From: Thiosocius teredinicola
Lineage (GTDB): Bacteria; Pseudomonadota; Gammaproteobacteria; Chromatiales; Chromatiaceae
Assembly (NCBI RefSeq): GCF_002009425.1
Contig: NZ_CP019936.1
Location: forward strand, 915,001 to 979,000
DNA: 64,000 bases
Reading direction: 5' to 3'
Shown here: positions 47,976 through 55,931 of the stretch, piece after piece
Layout: each line of letters begins with the position of its first letter
Position numbering within the stretch: position 1 is the stretch's first letter
Program-made: the position numbers and the translations under genes
The notes under the pieces: model-generated
Told to the model about the DNA's origin: nothing
The model's input: the letters and a program-made list of their open reading frames with translations, nothing else
The model's database searches: none

Positions 47976-48563
47976 GTGGACTACACACAAATTCTCGTCG
48001 CAGCCATACCCGTTCTAGGGAGCATAGTATTGGCGTTAATCGATCGTTCGAGGGTAAAGGGTCCTGAGGGAAGCGATAGCGAACGCAGTCGCGGCCACAG
48101 TGCATCTACAATAGCAATTATATCTAGTGGTTTCGCTCTAGCATCTGCTATTTGGTTGTTGTATCAAATCCAATCGCTCAACCAGCGTTTCCAGTTCCTC
48201 CCCTCCTCTGAATATAAAATCCTATGGAATGCGAACAAAATAGGCGCTGTCCATACGGAAGACGTATCGTCACTTATTCCAAAGAGCGCTAAAGCGGTAC
48301 TCATGAATGTGATTGTTCACACTACAAATGAGAGTGATAGCGGATCCTTTGTCTGCGCGGATTCCGCGGGAAATTTCAATGATTCGATCGCGCACTATTC
48401 GAATATCTCTGTCACAGAATATGGCTCCGAATGGAGTGGTGGCTTAGTTATTTGCCCAGTTTCGAATAACAGAACATTTCGTTGGAAATTGATCGATAAC
48501 AATAGCGCGCCAAATCCGTCCGTTAACGTGCAGAGTTACGGCTCATTGGTCGGTTGGCTTTAA
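47976..48563 (+). CDS. Two-helix membrane protein with extracytoplasmic domain
   Basis: A 195-aa protein from GTG 47976 with ACAGGAGGA four bases upstream. Hydrophobic segments at about residues 6-22 and 45-62 flank a charged cytoplasmic loop. Residues 75-195 form a strand-rich domain with two cysteines (FVCADSAG and VICPVSN) that may form a disulfide. Family unknown. Confidence 0.8.
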   Translation: MDYTQILVAAIPVLGSIVLALIDRSRVKGPEGSDSERSRGHSASTIAIISSGFALASAIWLLYQIQSLNQRFQFLPSSEYKILWNANKIGAVHTEDVSSLIPKSAKAVLMNVIVHTTNESDSGSFVCADSAGNFNDSIAHYSNISVTEYGSEWSGGLVICPVSNNRTFRWKLIDNNSAPNPSVNVQSYGSLVGWL

Positions 48564-48564
48564 G

Positions 48565-48696
48565 CTCTAACAAGGCGTTCAAGGCGCTCGCTATGCTCGC
48601 TGGGACGTCCAGTGCTCCGCGCCTTATTGCGCATGGCTTCGCCATTGTTGCGCAAACGGCGCTGCGCACTGGCCGCCCCTTAACACGGCGTTAGGC
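48565..48696 (+). repeat. attC 89, class G
   Basis: R'' CTCTAAC, R' GTTAGGC, 132 bp. Last of the class G run. Confidence 0.95.
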
Positions 48697-48705
48697 ATAA
48701 AAAAG

Positions 48706-49215
48706 ATGTGGCCAAGAAAAGTCAAAGAACAAGCCCTAGTGTCCTGTGGGAGAAGATGCAGTATTTGTCATACCTTCTGTGGCACGAAAATCGAGCTGCA
48801 TCATATTGTGCCTGAGTCAAAAGGTGGGCTATCCACAATCGAAAACTGTATTCCTCTTTGCTTCAATTGCCACGCTGACGTTGAGCACTACAATCCGGCC
48901 CACCCAAAAGGTACGAAGTTTTCGTCAAATGAGCTTCGGGGGCATCGAGATAAATGGTTTGCAGCGGTGAGTGATCTTTCGCGCGCTATTGTGCCTCGAG
49001 ATGAAGAGTCGAAAATGTATGAAGGTCAAAGAGTCGAGCTTGGAGGGTATGTTTGGCGTGAAGCCTTTCCTGGCCCGCCGAACTATGAGTCTCTCGAAAC
49101 TGATACGCGAGAGGTATGTTGGATGTTGGTGCTAAAAGAGCCGATAACGCTCATTGCATCCTCGTTTGAAGACGAGTCATCTTATGAAATTGGCGGCTTC
49201 GCCGGTTGCAGATGA
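48706..49215 (+). CDS. HNH endonuclease-domain protein
   Basis: A 169-aa protein. Residues 14-70 form an HNH domain: C-S-I-C (18-21), E-L-H-H-I-V-P-E-S-K-G-G (30-41), N-C-I-P-L-C-F-N-C-H (47-56) and H-Y-N. The two C-x2-C zinc pairs and the catalytic H-H are intact. The C-terminal 100 residues are an unrecognised strand-rich domain. The same architecture occurs at 60048. The frame ends at an ATGA overlap with a 46-codon frame. Confidence 0.85.
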   Translation: MWPRKVKEQALVSCGRRCSICHTFCGTKIELHHIVPESKGGLSTIENCIPLCFNCHADVEHYNPAHPKGTKFSSNELRGHRDKWFAAVSDLSRAIVPRDEESKMYEGQRVELGGYVWREAFPGPPNYESLETDTREVCWMLVLKEPITLIASSFEDESSYEIGGFAGCR

Positions 49216-49352
49216 TCCCAAGCGAGGCATTTAGCGAGATCAATTCTTTTCTGTTGGATAACGCCATAGTGAGCGGGAAGCTGTGGCAATCTCACACTGG
49301 GCATCACCGTGGTGATGCGCTTATGGAAGTCGAATCGGTCGAATCACAATGA
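49212..49352 (+). CDS. 46-codon frame overlapping the HNH gene
   Basis: ATG 49212 overlaps the TGA of the HNH gene (ATGA). The product, MIPSEAFSEINSFLLDNAIV then SGKLWQSHTGHHRGDALMEV, ends at TGA directly before R''. It could be a coupled second gene or the true C-terminus of the HNH protein detached by a -1 frameshift. The exact fit between HNH stop and attC favours real coding. Confidence 0.5.
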   Translation: MIPSEAFSEINSFLLDNAIVSGKLWQSHTGHHRGDALMEVESVESQ

Positions 49353-49484
49353 GCCTAACAAGTCGTTCAAGCCGCTCGCTGTGCTCGCTCGGACGCCCAG
49401 CACTCCGCACCGTGTTGCGCGTGGCTTCGCCATATTCGCGCAAACGGCGCTCCGCACTGGCCGCCGCTTAACTGGGCGTTAGAT
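49353..49484 (+). repeat. attC 90, class P
   Basis: R'' GCCTAAC, R' GTTAGAT, 132 bp. Confidence 0.95.
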
Positions 49485-49708
49485 GCGCGTAAAAGAAAAT
49501 GAGTGCTGGGCAGCCCGTGCCGGTAAATTGGCTGCTGTGTAGCGAGAGGGTTTCGTGGTCCGGCGGTAGCGGCTAAAGTGAGTTATCAAGGCCGCTTTCT
49601 TTGGTGGTCAGCGATTATTCGCGGTACGTGGTTGTGGTGCATCTTGATAACCCGTGACCCATAATTAGCGAGCGCTTGCGAGTGTTGAGATAGGGAGGTT
49701 GTTTCGCT

Positions 49709-49975
49709 GTGCCAGTTGGAACGTCGGTGCAAATCATTGCGCTTGGTCAAGTCTGTTTCATGCCGTCTTCAGGTTGCAGCGGCAATCTTTTAATACGCAG
49801 CGTATCGTCCATTTGCTTATCAAGGCTGGTGCGTTTGGCAACTCATCCAACAAGTCGGTCAAGCCGTTCGCTACGCTCACTCGGACATTCGGCACTCCGC
49901 ACTTGCTCGGGTATGCCTTCGGCATTGTTCCCCGAGCAAGCACTCCATGCCGAATGCCGCTTACCAGGGCGTTAG
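49709..49975 (+). CDS. Family A cassette, copy 10: 88-codon GTG reading frame
   Basis: GTG 49709 follows GATAGGGAGG; upstream in-frame TAG. Starts MPVGTSVQIIALGQV. The rest differs strongly from other copies (CFMPSSGCSGNLLIRSVSSI) but keeps the 46-codon length, and joins the attC frame as LATHPTSRS. Cassette body 49479-49851; tandem with copy 11. Confidence 0.5.
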   Translation: MPVGTSVQIIALGQVCFMPSSGCSGNLLIRSVSSICLSRLVRLATHPTSRSSRSLRSLGHSALRTCSGMPSALFPEQALHAECRLPGR

Positions 49976-49977
49976 AT
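49845..49977 (+). repeat. attC 91, class A
   Basis: R'' ATCCAAC, R' GTTAGAT, 133 bp. The usual T of CTAAC is C, which changes R'' from the expected ATCTAAC. Confidence 0.9.
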
Positions 49978-50200
49978 GCGCGTAAAAGAAATGAGTGCTG
50001 GGCAGCCCGTGCCATCAAATAGGCTGCCGCGTAGCGAGAGGGTTTCGTGGTCCGGCAGTAGCGGCTAAAGTGAGCTATCAAGGCCGCTTTCTTCGGTGGC
50101 CAGCGATTATTCGCGGTACGTGGTTGCGGTGTATGTGGATAACCCGTGGCCCATAATTAGCAAGCGCTTGCGAGGGTTGAGATAGGGAGGTTGTTTCGCT

Positions 50201-50467
50201 GTGCCAGTAGGAACGTCTGTGCAAATCATTGCACATCGCCATTTGTGTTTTGTGCCGTCGTCAGTTCGCGGCGGCAACCGTCCAGCACGCAGCGTATCGG
50301 CCATTTTTTTATCAAAGTTGGTGCGTATGGCAACTCATCTAACAAGTCGGTCAAGCCGCTCGCTGCGCTCACTCGGACATTCGGCACTCCGCACTTGCTC
50401 GGGCTTGGCTTCGCCATTGTCGCCCGAGCAAGTGCTCCGTGCCGAATGCCGCTTACCATGGCGTTAG
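50201..50467 (+). CDS. Family A cassette, copy 11: 88-codon GTG reading frame
   Basis: GTG 50201 follows GATAGGGAGG; upstream TAG. Starts MPVGTSVQIIAHRHL, followed by CFVPSSVRGGNRPARSVSAI. Pairs with copy 10 as a distinct subtype. Ends at TAG of R'. Cassette body 49972-50343. Confidence 0.5.
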   Translation: MPVGTSVQIIAHRHLCFVPSSVRGGNRPARSVSAIFLSKLVRMATHLTSRSSRSLRSLGHSALRTCSGLASPLSPEQVLRAECRLPWR

Positions 50468-50469
50468 AG
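50337..50469 (+). repeat. attC 92, class A
   Basis: R'' ATCTAAC, R' GTTAGAG, 133 bp. Right box TTACCATGGCG supplies an ATG. Confidence 0.95.
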
Positions 50470-50853
50470 TTCATCAAGATCTTGGAAAGAAATTGGCAGT
50501 CAATAGGGATCGCGCTTTCGTCATATTTGGTGGCGCAATTGGTGTTCGCCGTATCGCTCGCACAAACGTCGGATTTTCAGATTCCCGATGTCGTATTCGA
50601 TTTGGGGTTTTGGCTTACGTTTGTGATTCCCGGTTATTTAGCGGCTCGCTTCGCAAAATGTAGTGCGGTGTTCAATGCTGCAGTAGTTGGCTTGTTGATC
50701 GGTGTTGGCTGGCAATTGTTGGCATATATTGGCAGAGAGCCTGGTGAGTCTTACGCTGTTGTAAATCAGGTGCTTGCGTTGGCGAGAATTCAGCTCTTGG
50801 TGCTAGCAGGAGGCCTGATTTGGCTGATCCAAAGGGGGCTAAAGAAAACATGA
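50458..50853 (+). CDS. Four-helix membrane protein starting inside the attC
   Basis: A 131-aa frame. The only in-frame ATG is 50458, created by the attC variant TTACCATGGCG. TTG 50482 is the alternative start. Hydrophobic segments at about residues 19-36, 46-64, 72-90 and 102-122. A basic tail (QRGLKKT) closes the protein. If ATG 50458 is used, the attC contributes both start codon and first residues. Family unknown. Confidence 0.65.
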   Translation: MALEFIKILERNWQSIGIALSSYLVAQLVFAVSLAQTSDFQIPDVVFDLGFWLTFVIPGYLAARFAKCSAVFNAAVVGLLIGVGWQLLAYIGREPGESYAVVNQVLALARIQLLVLAGGLIWLIQRGLKKT

Positions 50854-50854
50854 A

Positions 50855-50986
50855 CTCTAACAAGGCGGTCAAGCCGTTCGCTATGCTCACTCGGACGTTT
50901 GGTACTCCGCACTTTTTTGCGCATGGCTCCGCCATCGTTGCGCAAAAAGCGCTCCGTACCAAACGCCGCTTACCTGGGCGTTAGGT
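50855..50986 (+). repeat. attC 93, class K
   Basis: R'' CTCTAAC, R' GTTAGGT, 132 bp. Confidence 0.95.
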
Positions 50987-50998
50987 GTAAAAGAAGAT

Positions 50999-51322
50999 AT
51001 GGAATTCGGATCGATTTTGTTTCACAGGTTGCCGGAAGATTTCTCAGATTCTGAGAGAGAACGGTTGATTGAAGAATTGAAAGAGGTTCTTCAAAAGTTT
51101 GGCGCTGAATTCGACGAATATCAATTTGCAGGTTACTCGTCGGAACGGTATACCATCTCAAAATGCGTGCGCTGTGGCGATTTAACGCTTGATGAGGCAA
51201 CAAGCCCAGGCGAACTCGAAACAGGCGATATATTCGATGCTATTGCTAGGATCTTGCGCCCTGGCACATGCCGCAACGGAGAATGTTGGTGCAACGAATG
51301 CAGGCAAAGCGTAAGCACCTAA
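50999..51322 (+). CDS. Small protein with cysteine-rich C-terminus
   Basis: A 107-aa acidic protein. N-terminal helix (DSERERLIEELKEVLQKFG), then C-V-R-C (56-59) and a C-terminal C-R-N-G-E-C-W-C-N-E-C (about 91-101). Six cysteines in two clusters suggest a zinc-binding element. Family unknown. Stop in R''. Confidence 0.75.
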   Translation: MEFGSILFHRLPEDFSDSERERLIEELKEVLQKFGAEFDEYQFAGYSSERYTISKCVRCGDLTLDEATSPGELETGDIFDAIARILRPGTCRNGECWCNECRQSVST

Positions 51323-51448
51323 CAAGGCGTTCAAGCCACTCGCTACGCTCGCTCGGACACCTAGCACTCCGCACCTGCTTGCGCCTGCCTTCGGCATTGT
51401 GGCGCAGCAGGCGCTCCGCGCTAGGTGCCGCTTAACCTGGCGTTAGCA
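51317..51448 (+). repeat. attC 94, class L
   Basis: R'' ACCTAAC, R' GTTAGCA, 132 bp. R' is not complementary to the R'' of attC 95. Confidence 0.95.
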
Positions 51449-51451
51449 AAA

Positions 51452-51838
51452 ATGAATATGCAGCTAATTCGAGGGAGTCTAGTTTCGGCGCTTGGCATGT
51501 GGCTCAGTTCAATTGCCATATTCTTTGCGTTAGGTACAAATAACGATCTCCAGGAAGCGCTTGCAATTGGAGTAGCTATTGTCAGTCCCTTCGTAATTCT
51601 AGGCTTTCTAGTCGCATGGGCGATACCGATCCACCTGCTTTTGAAACGAAGAAACCATACGCGAATTGTCTGGTATGCACTGATCGGCATCATTCCCGGT
51701 CCTTTTTTTGTTGCCTTAGCGAAACCGTTCGGAAATGATTCGCTGAAAGATCTCGCTTATCAATCAATGGTCTTCAGCATTATCGGTGTACTTGGGGCAG
51801 CAATCTTTTGGTTTTTCGCGGTGAAGCCGAATGCCTAA
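51452..51838 (+). CDS. Four-helix membrane protein
   Basis: A 128-aa protein with hydrophobic segments at about residues 8-28, 38-60, 69-88 and 103-123, basic loops (LLKRRNHTR) on the inside. The ATG lies 3 nt after R'. This cassette is the clearest exception to the terminal complementarity rule: it opens TTAGCA and closes GCCTAA. Family unknown. Confidence 0.75.
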   Translation: MNMQLIRGSLVSALGMWLSSIAIFFALGTNNDLQEALAIGVAIVSPFVILGFLVAWAIPIHLLLKRRNHTRIVWYALIGIIPGPFFVALAKPFGNDSLKDLAYQSMVFSIIGVLGAAIFWFFAVKPNA

Positions 51839-51964
51839 CAAGTTGTTCAAGCCGCTCGCTAAGCTCGCTCGGACGCCCAGCACTCCGCACCTTTTTGCGC
51901 ATGGCTTTGCCATTTTTGCGCAAACGGTGCTCCGCACTGGCCGCCGCTTAACTGGGCGTTATGC
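51833..51964 (+). repeat. attC 95, class P
   Basis: R'' GCCTAAC, R' GTTATGC, 132 bp. Confidence 0.95.
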
Positions 51965-51970
51965 ATAAAA

Positions 51971-52417
51971 ATGAGCCTTTCGTTTACTTGGAGTAAATCG
52001 TCGGAAAATGTAGCTCACTTCGGAATGATGGTGGGTGAACGCTCGTGGGAATTTGAAGGAACAGATGCCATTGATAGCCTTGGAGAGTTTGCCGAAGTAA
52101 CTAGCTCAACTGTCTTAGAAGGCCGCGAAGCAAAAGTCGCGTTCGAGAATGAACCCGGTCAGCATCTTCTCGGAATGGCGCCTCTTGGCGATGGTAGAGT
52201 TGAAATCAAATTGGTGTGGGTAGCCATCCCCTATGCGGTTTTAGGAGGCCAAGCGCAGGAAGAAGTGCTGGCAATTTTTGAAGTTTCGGTCGCGGAGTTG
52301 CTTGGTGCTGTGCGCTCCATGCTTGCTGAGGTGCAAAAGCATTGCGGTGCTGCTGGAAGAACCCTTGGTAAGTATCCGTTTCCCGAAGCTGCGTTCGAAA
52401 GGTTGAAGAATGCATAA
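51971..52417 (+). CDS. Hypothetical soluble protein
   Basis: A 148-aa acidic protein. Strand-rich N-terminal two thirds (GMMVGERSWEFEGTDAIDSL; RVEIKLVWVAIPY), then a helical end (VAELLGAVRSMLAEVQKHCG). No signal peptide. I do not recognise the family. Stop in R''. Confidence 0.75.
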   Translation: MSLSFTWSKSSENVAHFGMMVGERSWEFEGTDAIDSLGEFAEVTSSTVLEGREAKVAFENEPGQHLLGMAPLGDGRVEIKLVWVAIPYAVLGGQAQEEVLAIFEVSVAELLGAVRSMLAEVQKHCGAAGRTLGKYPFPEAAFERLKNA

Positions 52418-52543
52418 CAAGGCGGTCAAGCCGTTCGCTATGCTCACTCGGACGTTTGGTACTCCGCGTGCGCTTGCGCATGGCTTCGCCATTTTTGCGC
52501 AGCCCCCGCTCCGTACCAAACGCCGCTTACCTTGGCGTTAGGC
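52412..52543 (+). repeat. attC 96, class K
   Basis: R'' GCATAAC, R' GTTAGGC, 132 bp. Confidence 0.95.
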
Positions 52544-52548
52544 AAGAA

Positions 52549-52884
52549 ATGAAAATTGCTACTTACGCAGAGTCAACAGTGCGGAGCATCTGGAAGGCTT
52601 GGTTTAAGTACGCTATGGCTACGGTAGGCATCTTTGGGGTTCTTGCGCTAATTACATTGGTGAACAAAAGCTGGGTTTCCGGCGAATTGTTTGCGGTGTT
52701 GTGTGCCGCCGTCTTTGCTCACCATTTCTGGCTATTTGCATTGGAACGTTGGCTGCGAAAAGAAGGTGGCGTATCAAAGATGGGTGACGTTCGAGCTTTG
52801 CTTTTCTCGGCTAACTTCTACCTAGGCATGTTGGCGGCGCCCGTGCTCTTGGTGGTGTCTTACTTGGTGCGGTCTAATGCCTAA
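52549..52884 (+). CDS. Three-helix membrane protein
   Basis: A 111-aa protein. Hydrophobic segments at about residues 20-39, 46-66 and 84-105, with a basic loop LERWLRKEGG. ATG 52549 is 5 nt after the attC. Stop in R''. Family unknown. Confidence 0.75.
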   Translation: MKIATYAESTVRSIWKAWFKYAMATVGIFGVLALITLVNKSWVSGELFAVLCAAVFAHHFWLFALERWLRKEGGVSKMGDVRALLFSANFYLGMLAAPVLLVVSYLVRSNA

Positions 52885-53010
52885 CAAGTCGTTCAAGCCG
52901 TTCGCTACGCTCACTCGGACACCTAGCACTCCGCACCTGCTTGCGCCTGCCTTCGGCATTTTGGCGCAGCATGCGCTCCGCGCTAGGTGCCGCTTAACCT
53001 GGCGTTAGCG
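52879..53010 (+). repeat. attC 97, class L
   Basis: R'' GCCTAAC, R' GTTAGCG, 132 bp. Confidence 0.95.
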
Positions 53011-53012
53011 TC

Positions 53013-53474
53013 ATGAATTCCAGCGAAGAATCTGATCCATTCTGGGATGCTTGGCTTGCGGTTTCTCAGAAAGAGAAGAAGGCTGGTTTAGAGTCGCTTA
53101 CCTGTCGCGAAAGAACATTCTATGCCCTAAATCTATTGAGAGGTGCGGTCTTACGAGGTGGCTTTCATACATACTTCGATTTGGCGTCGAGAGAAGAAAT
53201 TGAGGTTGCAAAAAGGGCGTTTCGCGAAAATGGTGCTCCCAAGATTGCAGAACTCGTAGAAAAAGCCGAGTCAATCATCTTTTCGAACGGGGTGTCCAAG
53301 GAATTCGAAGAACAACTTGCGCAACTGCTATGTTGGAGCGAGGAAGAAATCGAACAGGGTATTGAGCCGGAGTGGTCTGTCGCGCTCGATGCGGTAAACA
53401 AAGAATTCTATGCTATCGCGGAGGTCGCGGAAGCGGTTGTCGTTAAGTACTTCGAAGAAAATTATGCGGATTAG
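53013..53474 (+). CDS. DMP19/DUF4375-like protein
   Basis: A 153-aa acidic helical protein. L-T-C-R-E-R-T-F-Y-A-L-N-L-L-R-G-A-V-L-R-G-G-F-H-T-Y-F (29-55) matches the DUF4375 (DMP19) signature of an E-R-x-x-Y helix followed by N-G-G-F-x-Q-Y-F. The next helix A-K-R-A-F-R-E-N-G-A also fits. Family members are uncharacterised or DNA-mimic-like; function here unknown. Confidence 0.85.
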   Translation: MNSSEESDPFWDAWLAVSQKEKKAGLESLTCRERTFYALNLLRGAVLRGGFHTYFDLASREEIEVAKRAFRENGAPKIAELVEKAESIIFSNGVSKEFEEQLAQLLCWSEEEIEQGIEPEWSVALDAVNKEFYAIAEVAEAVVVKYFEENYAD

Positions 53475-53492
53475 CTTCGCGATCGGAGGTAA

Positions 53493-53623
53493 CGCTAACA
53501 AGGCGTTCAAGCCGCTCGCTAAGCTCGCTCGGACGCTTTGCACTCCGCACCTGCTGCGCATGCCTTCGGCATTGTTGCGCAGCAGGCGCTCCGCGCAAAG
53601 CGCCGCTTAACTGGGCGTTAGCT
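53493..53623 (+). repeat. attC 98, class T
   Basis: R'' CGCTAAC, R' GTTAGCT, 131 bp. Confidence 0.95.
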
Positions 53624-53634
53624 GTAAGAAGATC

Positions 53635-54051
53635 GTGAATCGAATTAAGCGAGCGAGAAGCGTGGCATACAGTACCGCTCAACATGCAGTGAGCGGTTTG
53701 TCGTGGCTACACCCGCGCTTAGGCGAGGAATGCATTACTCAGGGTGTCTCGTTGGTATGCTTCAATTTGATTACCAGCGAAATATGTTCGGAGCAATATC
53801 GTGCATCGTTGCCCACGTCTGGCGCCGTTCGTGGTCTTTCCAGAAAGTTCGAGGCAATCGCGAAATCGGAGGGTTTTCAATTGTCCGAGTTCCAAACTGC
53901 GGAAATTGGGTTCAATTATGCTGAAGCAGCTTGGCCGCGATCATGTGTTGTACGAATTGTCGGGCGAGCGAATAGAGAGGTCTTGGCCAAGGTTGATTGG
54001 TTGGGTCGAAAGTACCGCGCGGAAAGAGGGCTAGCCAATGAATTCAGCTAA
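53635..54051 (+). CDS. Hypothetical soluble protein
   Basis: A 138-aa basic protein from GTG 53635. It begins MNRIKRARSVAYSTAQHAVS and contains HPRLGEECITQGVSLVCFNL and a C-terminal basic segment (ANREVLAKVDWLGRKYRAER). No membrane helix. Family unknown. Stop in R''. Confidence 0.7.
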   Translation: MNRIKRARSVAYSTAQHAVSGLSWLHPRLGEECITQGVSLVCFNLITSEICSEQYRASLPTSGAVRGLSRKFEAIAKSEGFQLSEFQTAEIGFNYAEAAWPRSCVVRIVGRANREVLAKVDWLGRKYRAERGLANEFS

Positions 54052-54177
54052 CAAGGCGGTCAAGCCGTTCGCTATGCTCACTCGGACGTTCGGTACTCCG
54101 CACTTTTTTGCGCATGGCTCCGCCATCGTTGCGCAAAAAGCGCTCCGTACCAAACGCCGCTTACCTGGGCGTTAGGC
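54046..54177 (+). repeat. attC 99, class K
   Basis: R'' AGCTAAC, R' GTTAGGC, 132 bp. Left arm GTTCGGTAC against TACCAAAC. Confidence 0.95.
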
Positions 54178-54183
54178 GAATAA

Positions 54184-54579
54184 GTGAACAGATTGATCCT
54201 TGGGTACAGTCTTACCTTATTGCCCATCATCCTCATCGCATCAATTGCAAACGAAGTTCTTGTAGTTCAATGGTTGGGAGGGTTCGAGGCGTATGCGGGT
54301 CCGGAATCTCGGCCTCCTATTTGGTCAATTGGGACCGCTCGAGGTCTTCAAAACTGGGTAATTGGTCTGGGCTTTACGGCACTCTATTTATACCCAGTGC
54401 TCCTAGCTTCCAAAACAGTGAAAATGCCATATCCACTGTTCTTGTTCCTTTTGGCATGGTTGCCATTCTTGGTCATTGCTGAACTCACCACTGGTTACTA
54501 CATGTTCGTTGAGTACGTCGTCCCGTTAACTGCCATGATTGTTGTGTTTTGGTATTTTACGAGGAGTTATCATGCTTGA
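54184..54579 (+). CDS. Three- or four-helix membrane protein
   Basis: A 131-aa protein from GTG 54184. Hydrophobic segments at about residues 4-24, 57-74, 82-101 and 105-124. Loop EAYAGPESRPPIW is extracytoplasmic by charge. Family unknown. Confidence 0.7.
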   Translation: MNRLILGYSLTLLPIILIASIANEVLVVQWLGGFEAYAGPESRPPIWSIGTARGLQNWVIGLGFTALYLYPVLLASKTVKMPYPLFLFLLAWLPFLVIAELTTGYYMFVEYVVPLTAMIVVFWYFTRSYHA

Positions 54580-54587
54580 GAAAGACC

Positions 54588-54719
54588 GCCTAACAAGGCG
54601 TTCAAGCCGCTCGCTATGCTCGCTCGGACACCTAGCACTCCGCACCTGCTTGCGCCCGCCTTCGGCATTATGGCGCAGCAGGCGCTCCGCGCTAGGTGCC
54701 GCTTAACCTGGCGTTAGCG
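54588..54719 (+). repeat. attC 100, class L
   Basis: R'' GCCTAAC, R' GTTAGCG, 132 bp. Confidence 0.95.
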
Positions 54720-54732
54720 CTGAAACACGAGG

Positions 54733-55311
54733 GTGCATGTGTTCGGTCAAAGCTTGAATGCCTGGGAAAAGGTTCATCGAGTACTTCTGTTTCTACTGGT
54801 TAGTGTCGGTGTCTATGGTTTATACCAAAGCACCATGTCTTTGTATTTCATCAGAAGTATTGAGGTGCGGGGATGGGGGTTGGAGTATTGGTGGCTTTTC
54901 TACGTATCTAGCTTCGTTGTTGTGCTTCCATTCCTACTTAACCCCACTACCGAGAAAGCGCGTCAGTCTGGGTGGGCAACGAGGGTTGTCGCGGCACTTG
55001 TTTTCGCGCTTTTTATCGCGATTCTGGTATGGGGTGCGGTGGCACATGGTTTTCCCTCTTTGTCTCTATACGCCAGTTCAGAAAAGTTTGAGGTCGTCAC
55101 CCAGGTTGTCAGGAAGGATGAAAAGCCGTTCAATCGTTGGAGCTGTTCGTATCCGGTTTACGTGCAAATGGAGGTATGGCAAAGGCCAGAGAGGGTATGC
55201 TTGCCTAAGAATATGTGGCTATCTGCGAACGTCGGAGATCAAGTTAAACTCGTTGGTATCGAAAATGAGTTTGCGCGTAGGGCAAATAATGCAGAGCTCC
55301 TCAAGCGCTAA
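54733..55311 (+). CDS. Three-helix membrane protein with C-terminal domain
   Basis: A 192-aa protein from GTG 54733 or, with better spacing to GAGGG, GTG 54739. Hydrophobic segments at about residues 16-35, 53-68 and 83-103. Residues 110-192 are a soluble beta-like domain with W-S-C-S-Y-P-V-Y-V-Q-M and V-C-L-P-K-N-M-W, holding two cysteines. Similar in layout to the single-gene membrane cassettes with outer domains. Stop in R''. Family unknown. Confidence 0.75.
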   Translation: MHVFGQSLNAWEKVHRVLLFLLVSVGVYGLYQSTMSLYFIRSIEVRGWGLEYWWLFYVSSFVVVLPFLLNPTTEKARQSGWATRVVAALVFALFIAILVWGAVAHGFPSLSLYASSEKFEVVTQVVRKDEKPFNRWSCSYPVYVQMEVWQRPERVCLPKNMWLSANVGDQVKLVGIENEFARRANNAELLKR

Positions 55312-55437
55312 CAAGGCGTTCAAGCCGTTCGCTATGCTCACTCGGACGTTTGGTACTCCGCGGGCGCTTGCGCATGGCTACGCCATGTTTGCGCAGCGCC
55401 CGCTCCGCACCAAACGCCGCTTACCTGGGCGTTAGGC
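55306..55437 (+). repeat. attC 101, class K
   Basis: R'' CGCTAAC, R' GTTAGGC, 132 bp. Confidence 0.95.
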
Positions 55438-55511
55438 GTAAAGGGAAACTGGCTTCGCTTGTTCTTTTGTATTTAAATTCGAGAATCGCCGAGTTTTCTT
55501 AAGGAAGAAAT

Positions 55512-55787
55512 ATGACAAATAGAAAAGATAAGCCGATTGGATTTAGGTTCTTGTCTGCCGTTGCAGCGTGTCTTTTTATCGGTTCGGTAGTCTATGTGCT
55601 CGTGGTCGGAATAAATTTGTATGTCGGGGCGGCGCTTGCGGCTGCAGTACTTGGCTTGGGTGCACCGAGCGTAATGGAAGGAGAAAGCCTGATTGAGATG
55701 GTAGTGGGCTTTTTCGAATCGATTCTTGATGGGGTCATGGAAGTCATTGAGGCGGTTTCTGAATTCGTGTCTTCCATCTTCTCCTAA
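55512..55787 (+). CDS. Small two-helix membrane protein with amphipathic tail
   Basis: A 91-aa protein with an unusually long 74-nt leader ending TTAAGGAAGAAAT before the ATG. Hydrophobic segments at about residues 12-34 and 38-52, then a very hydrophobic acidic C-terminal helix (LIEMVVGFFESILDGVMEVI). Such a tail could be membrane-surface active. Family unknown. Confidence 0.75.
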   Translation: MTNRKDKPIGFRFLSAVAACLFIGSVVYVLVVGINLYVGAALAAAVLGLGAPSVMEGESLIEMVVGFFESILDGVMEVIEAVSEFVSSIFS

Positions 55788-55789
55788 AT

Positions 55790-55921
55790 GCCTAACAAGC
55801 CGTTCAAGCCGTTCGCTATGCTCACTCGGACGTTTGGTGCTCCGCCGGCGCTTGCGCATGGCTTCGCCATGTTTGCGCAGCACCTGCTCCGCACCAAACG
55901 CCGCTTACCATGGCGTTAGCC
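55790..55921 (+). repeat. attC 102, class K
   Basis: R'' GCCTAAC, R' GTTAGCC, 132 bp. Left box AACAAGCCG; right box TTACCATGGCG. Confidence 0.95.
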
Positions 55922-55931
55922 GGAGTAATAC

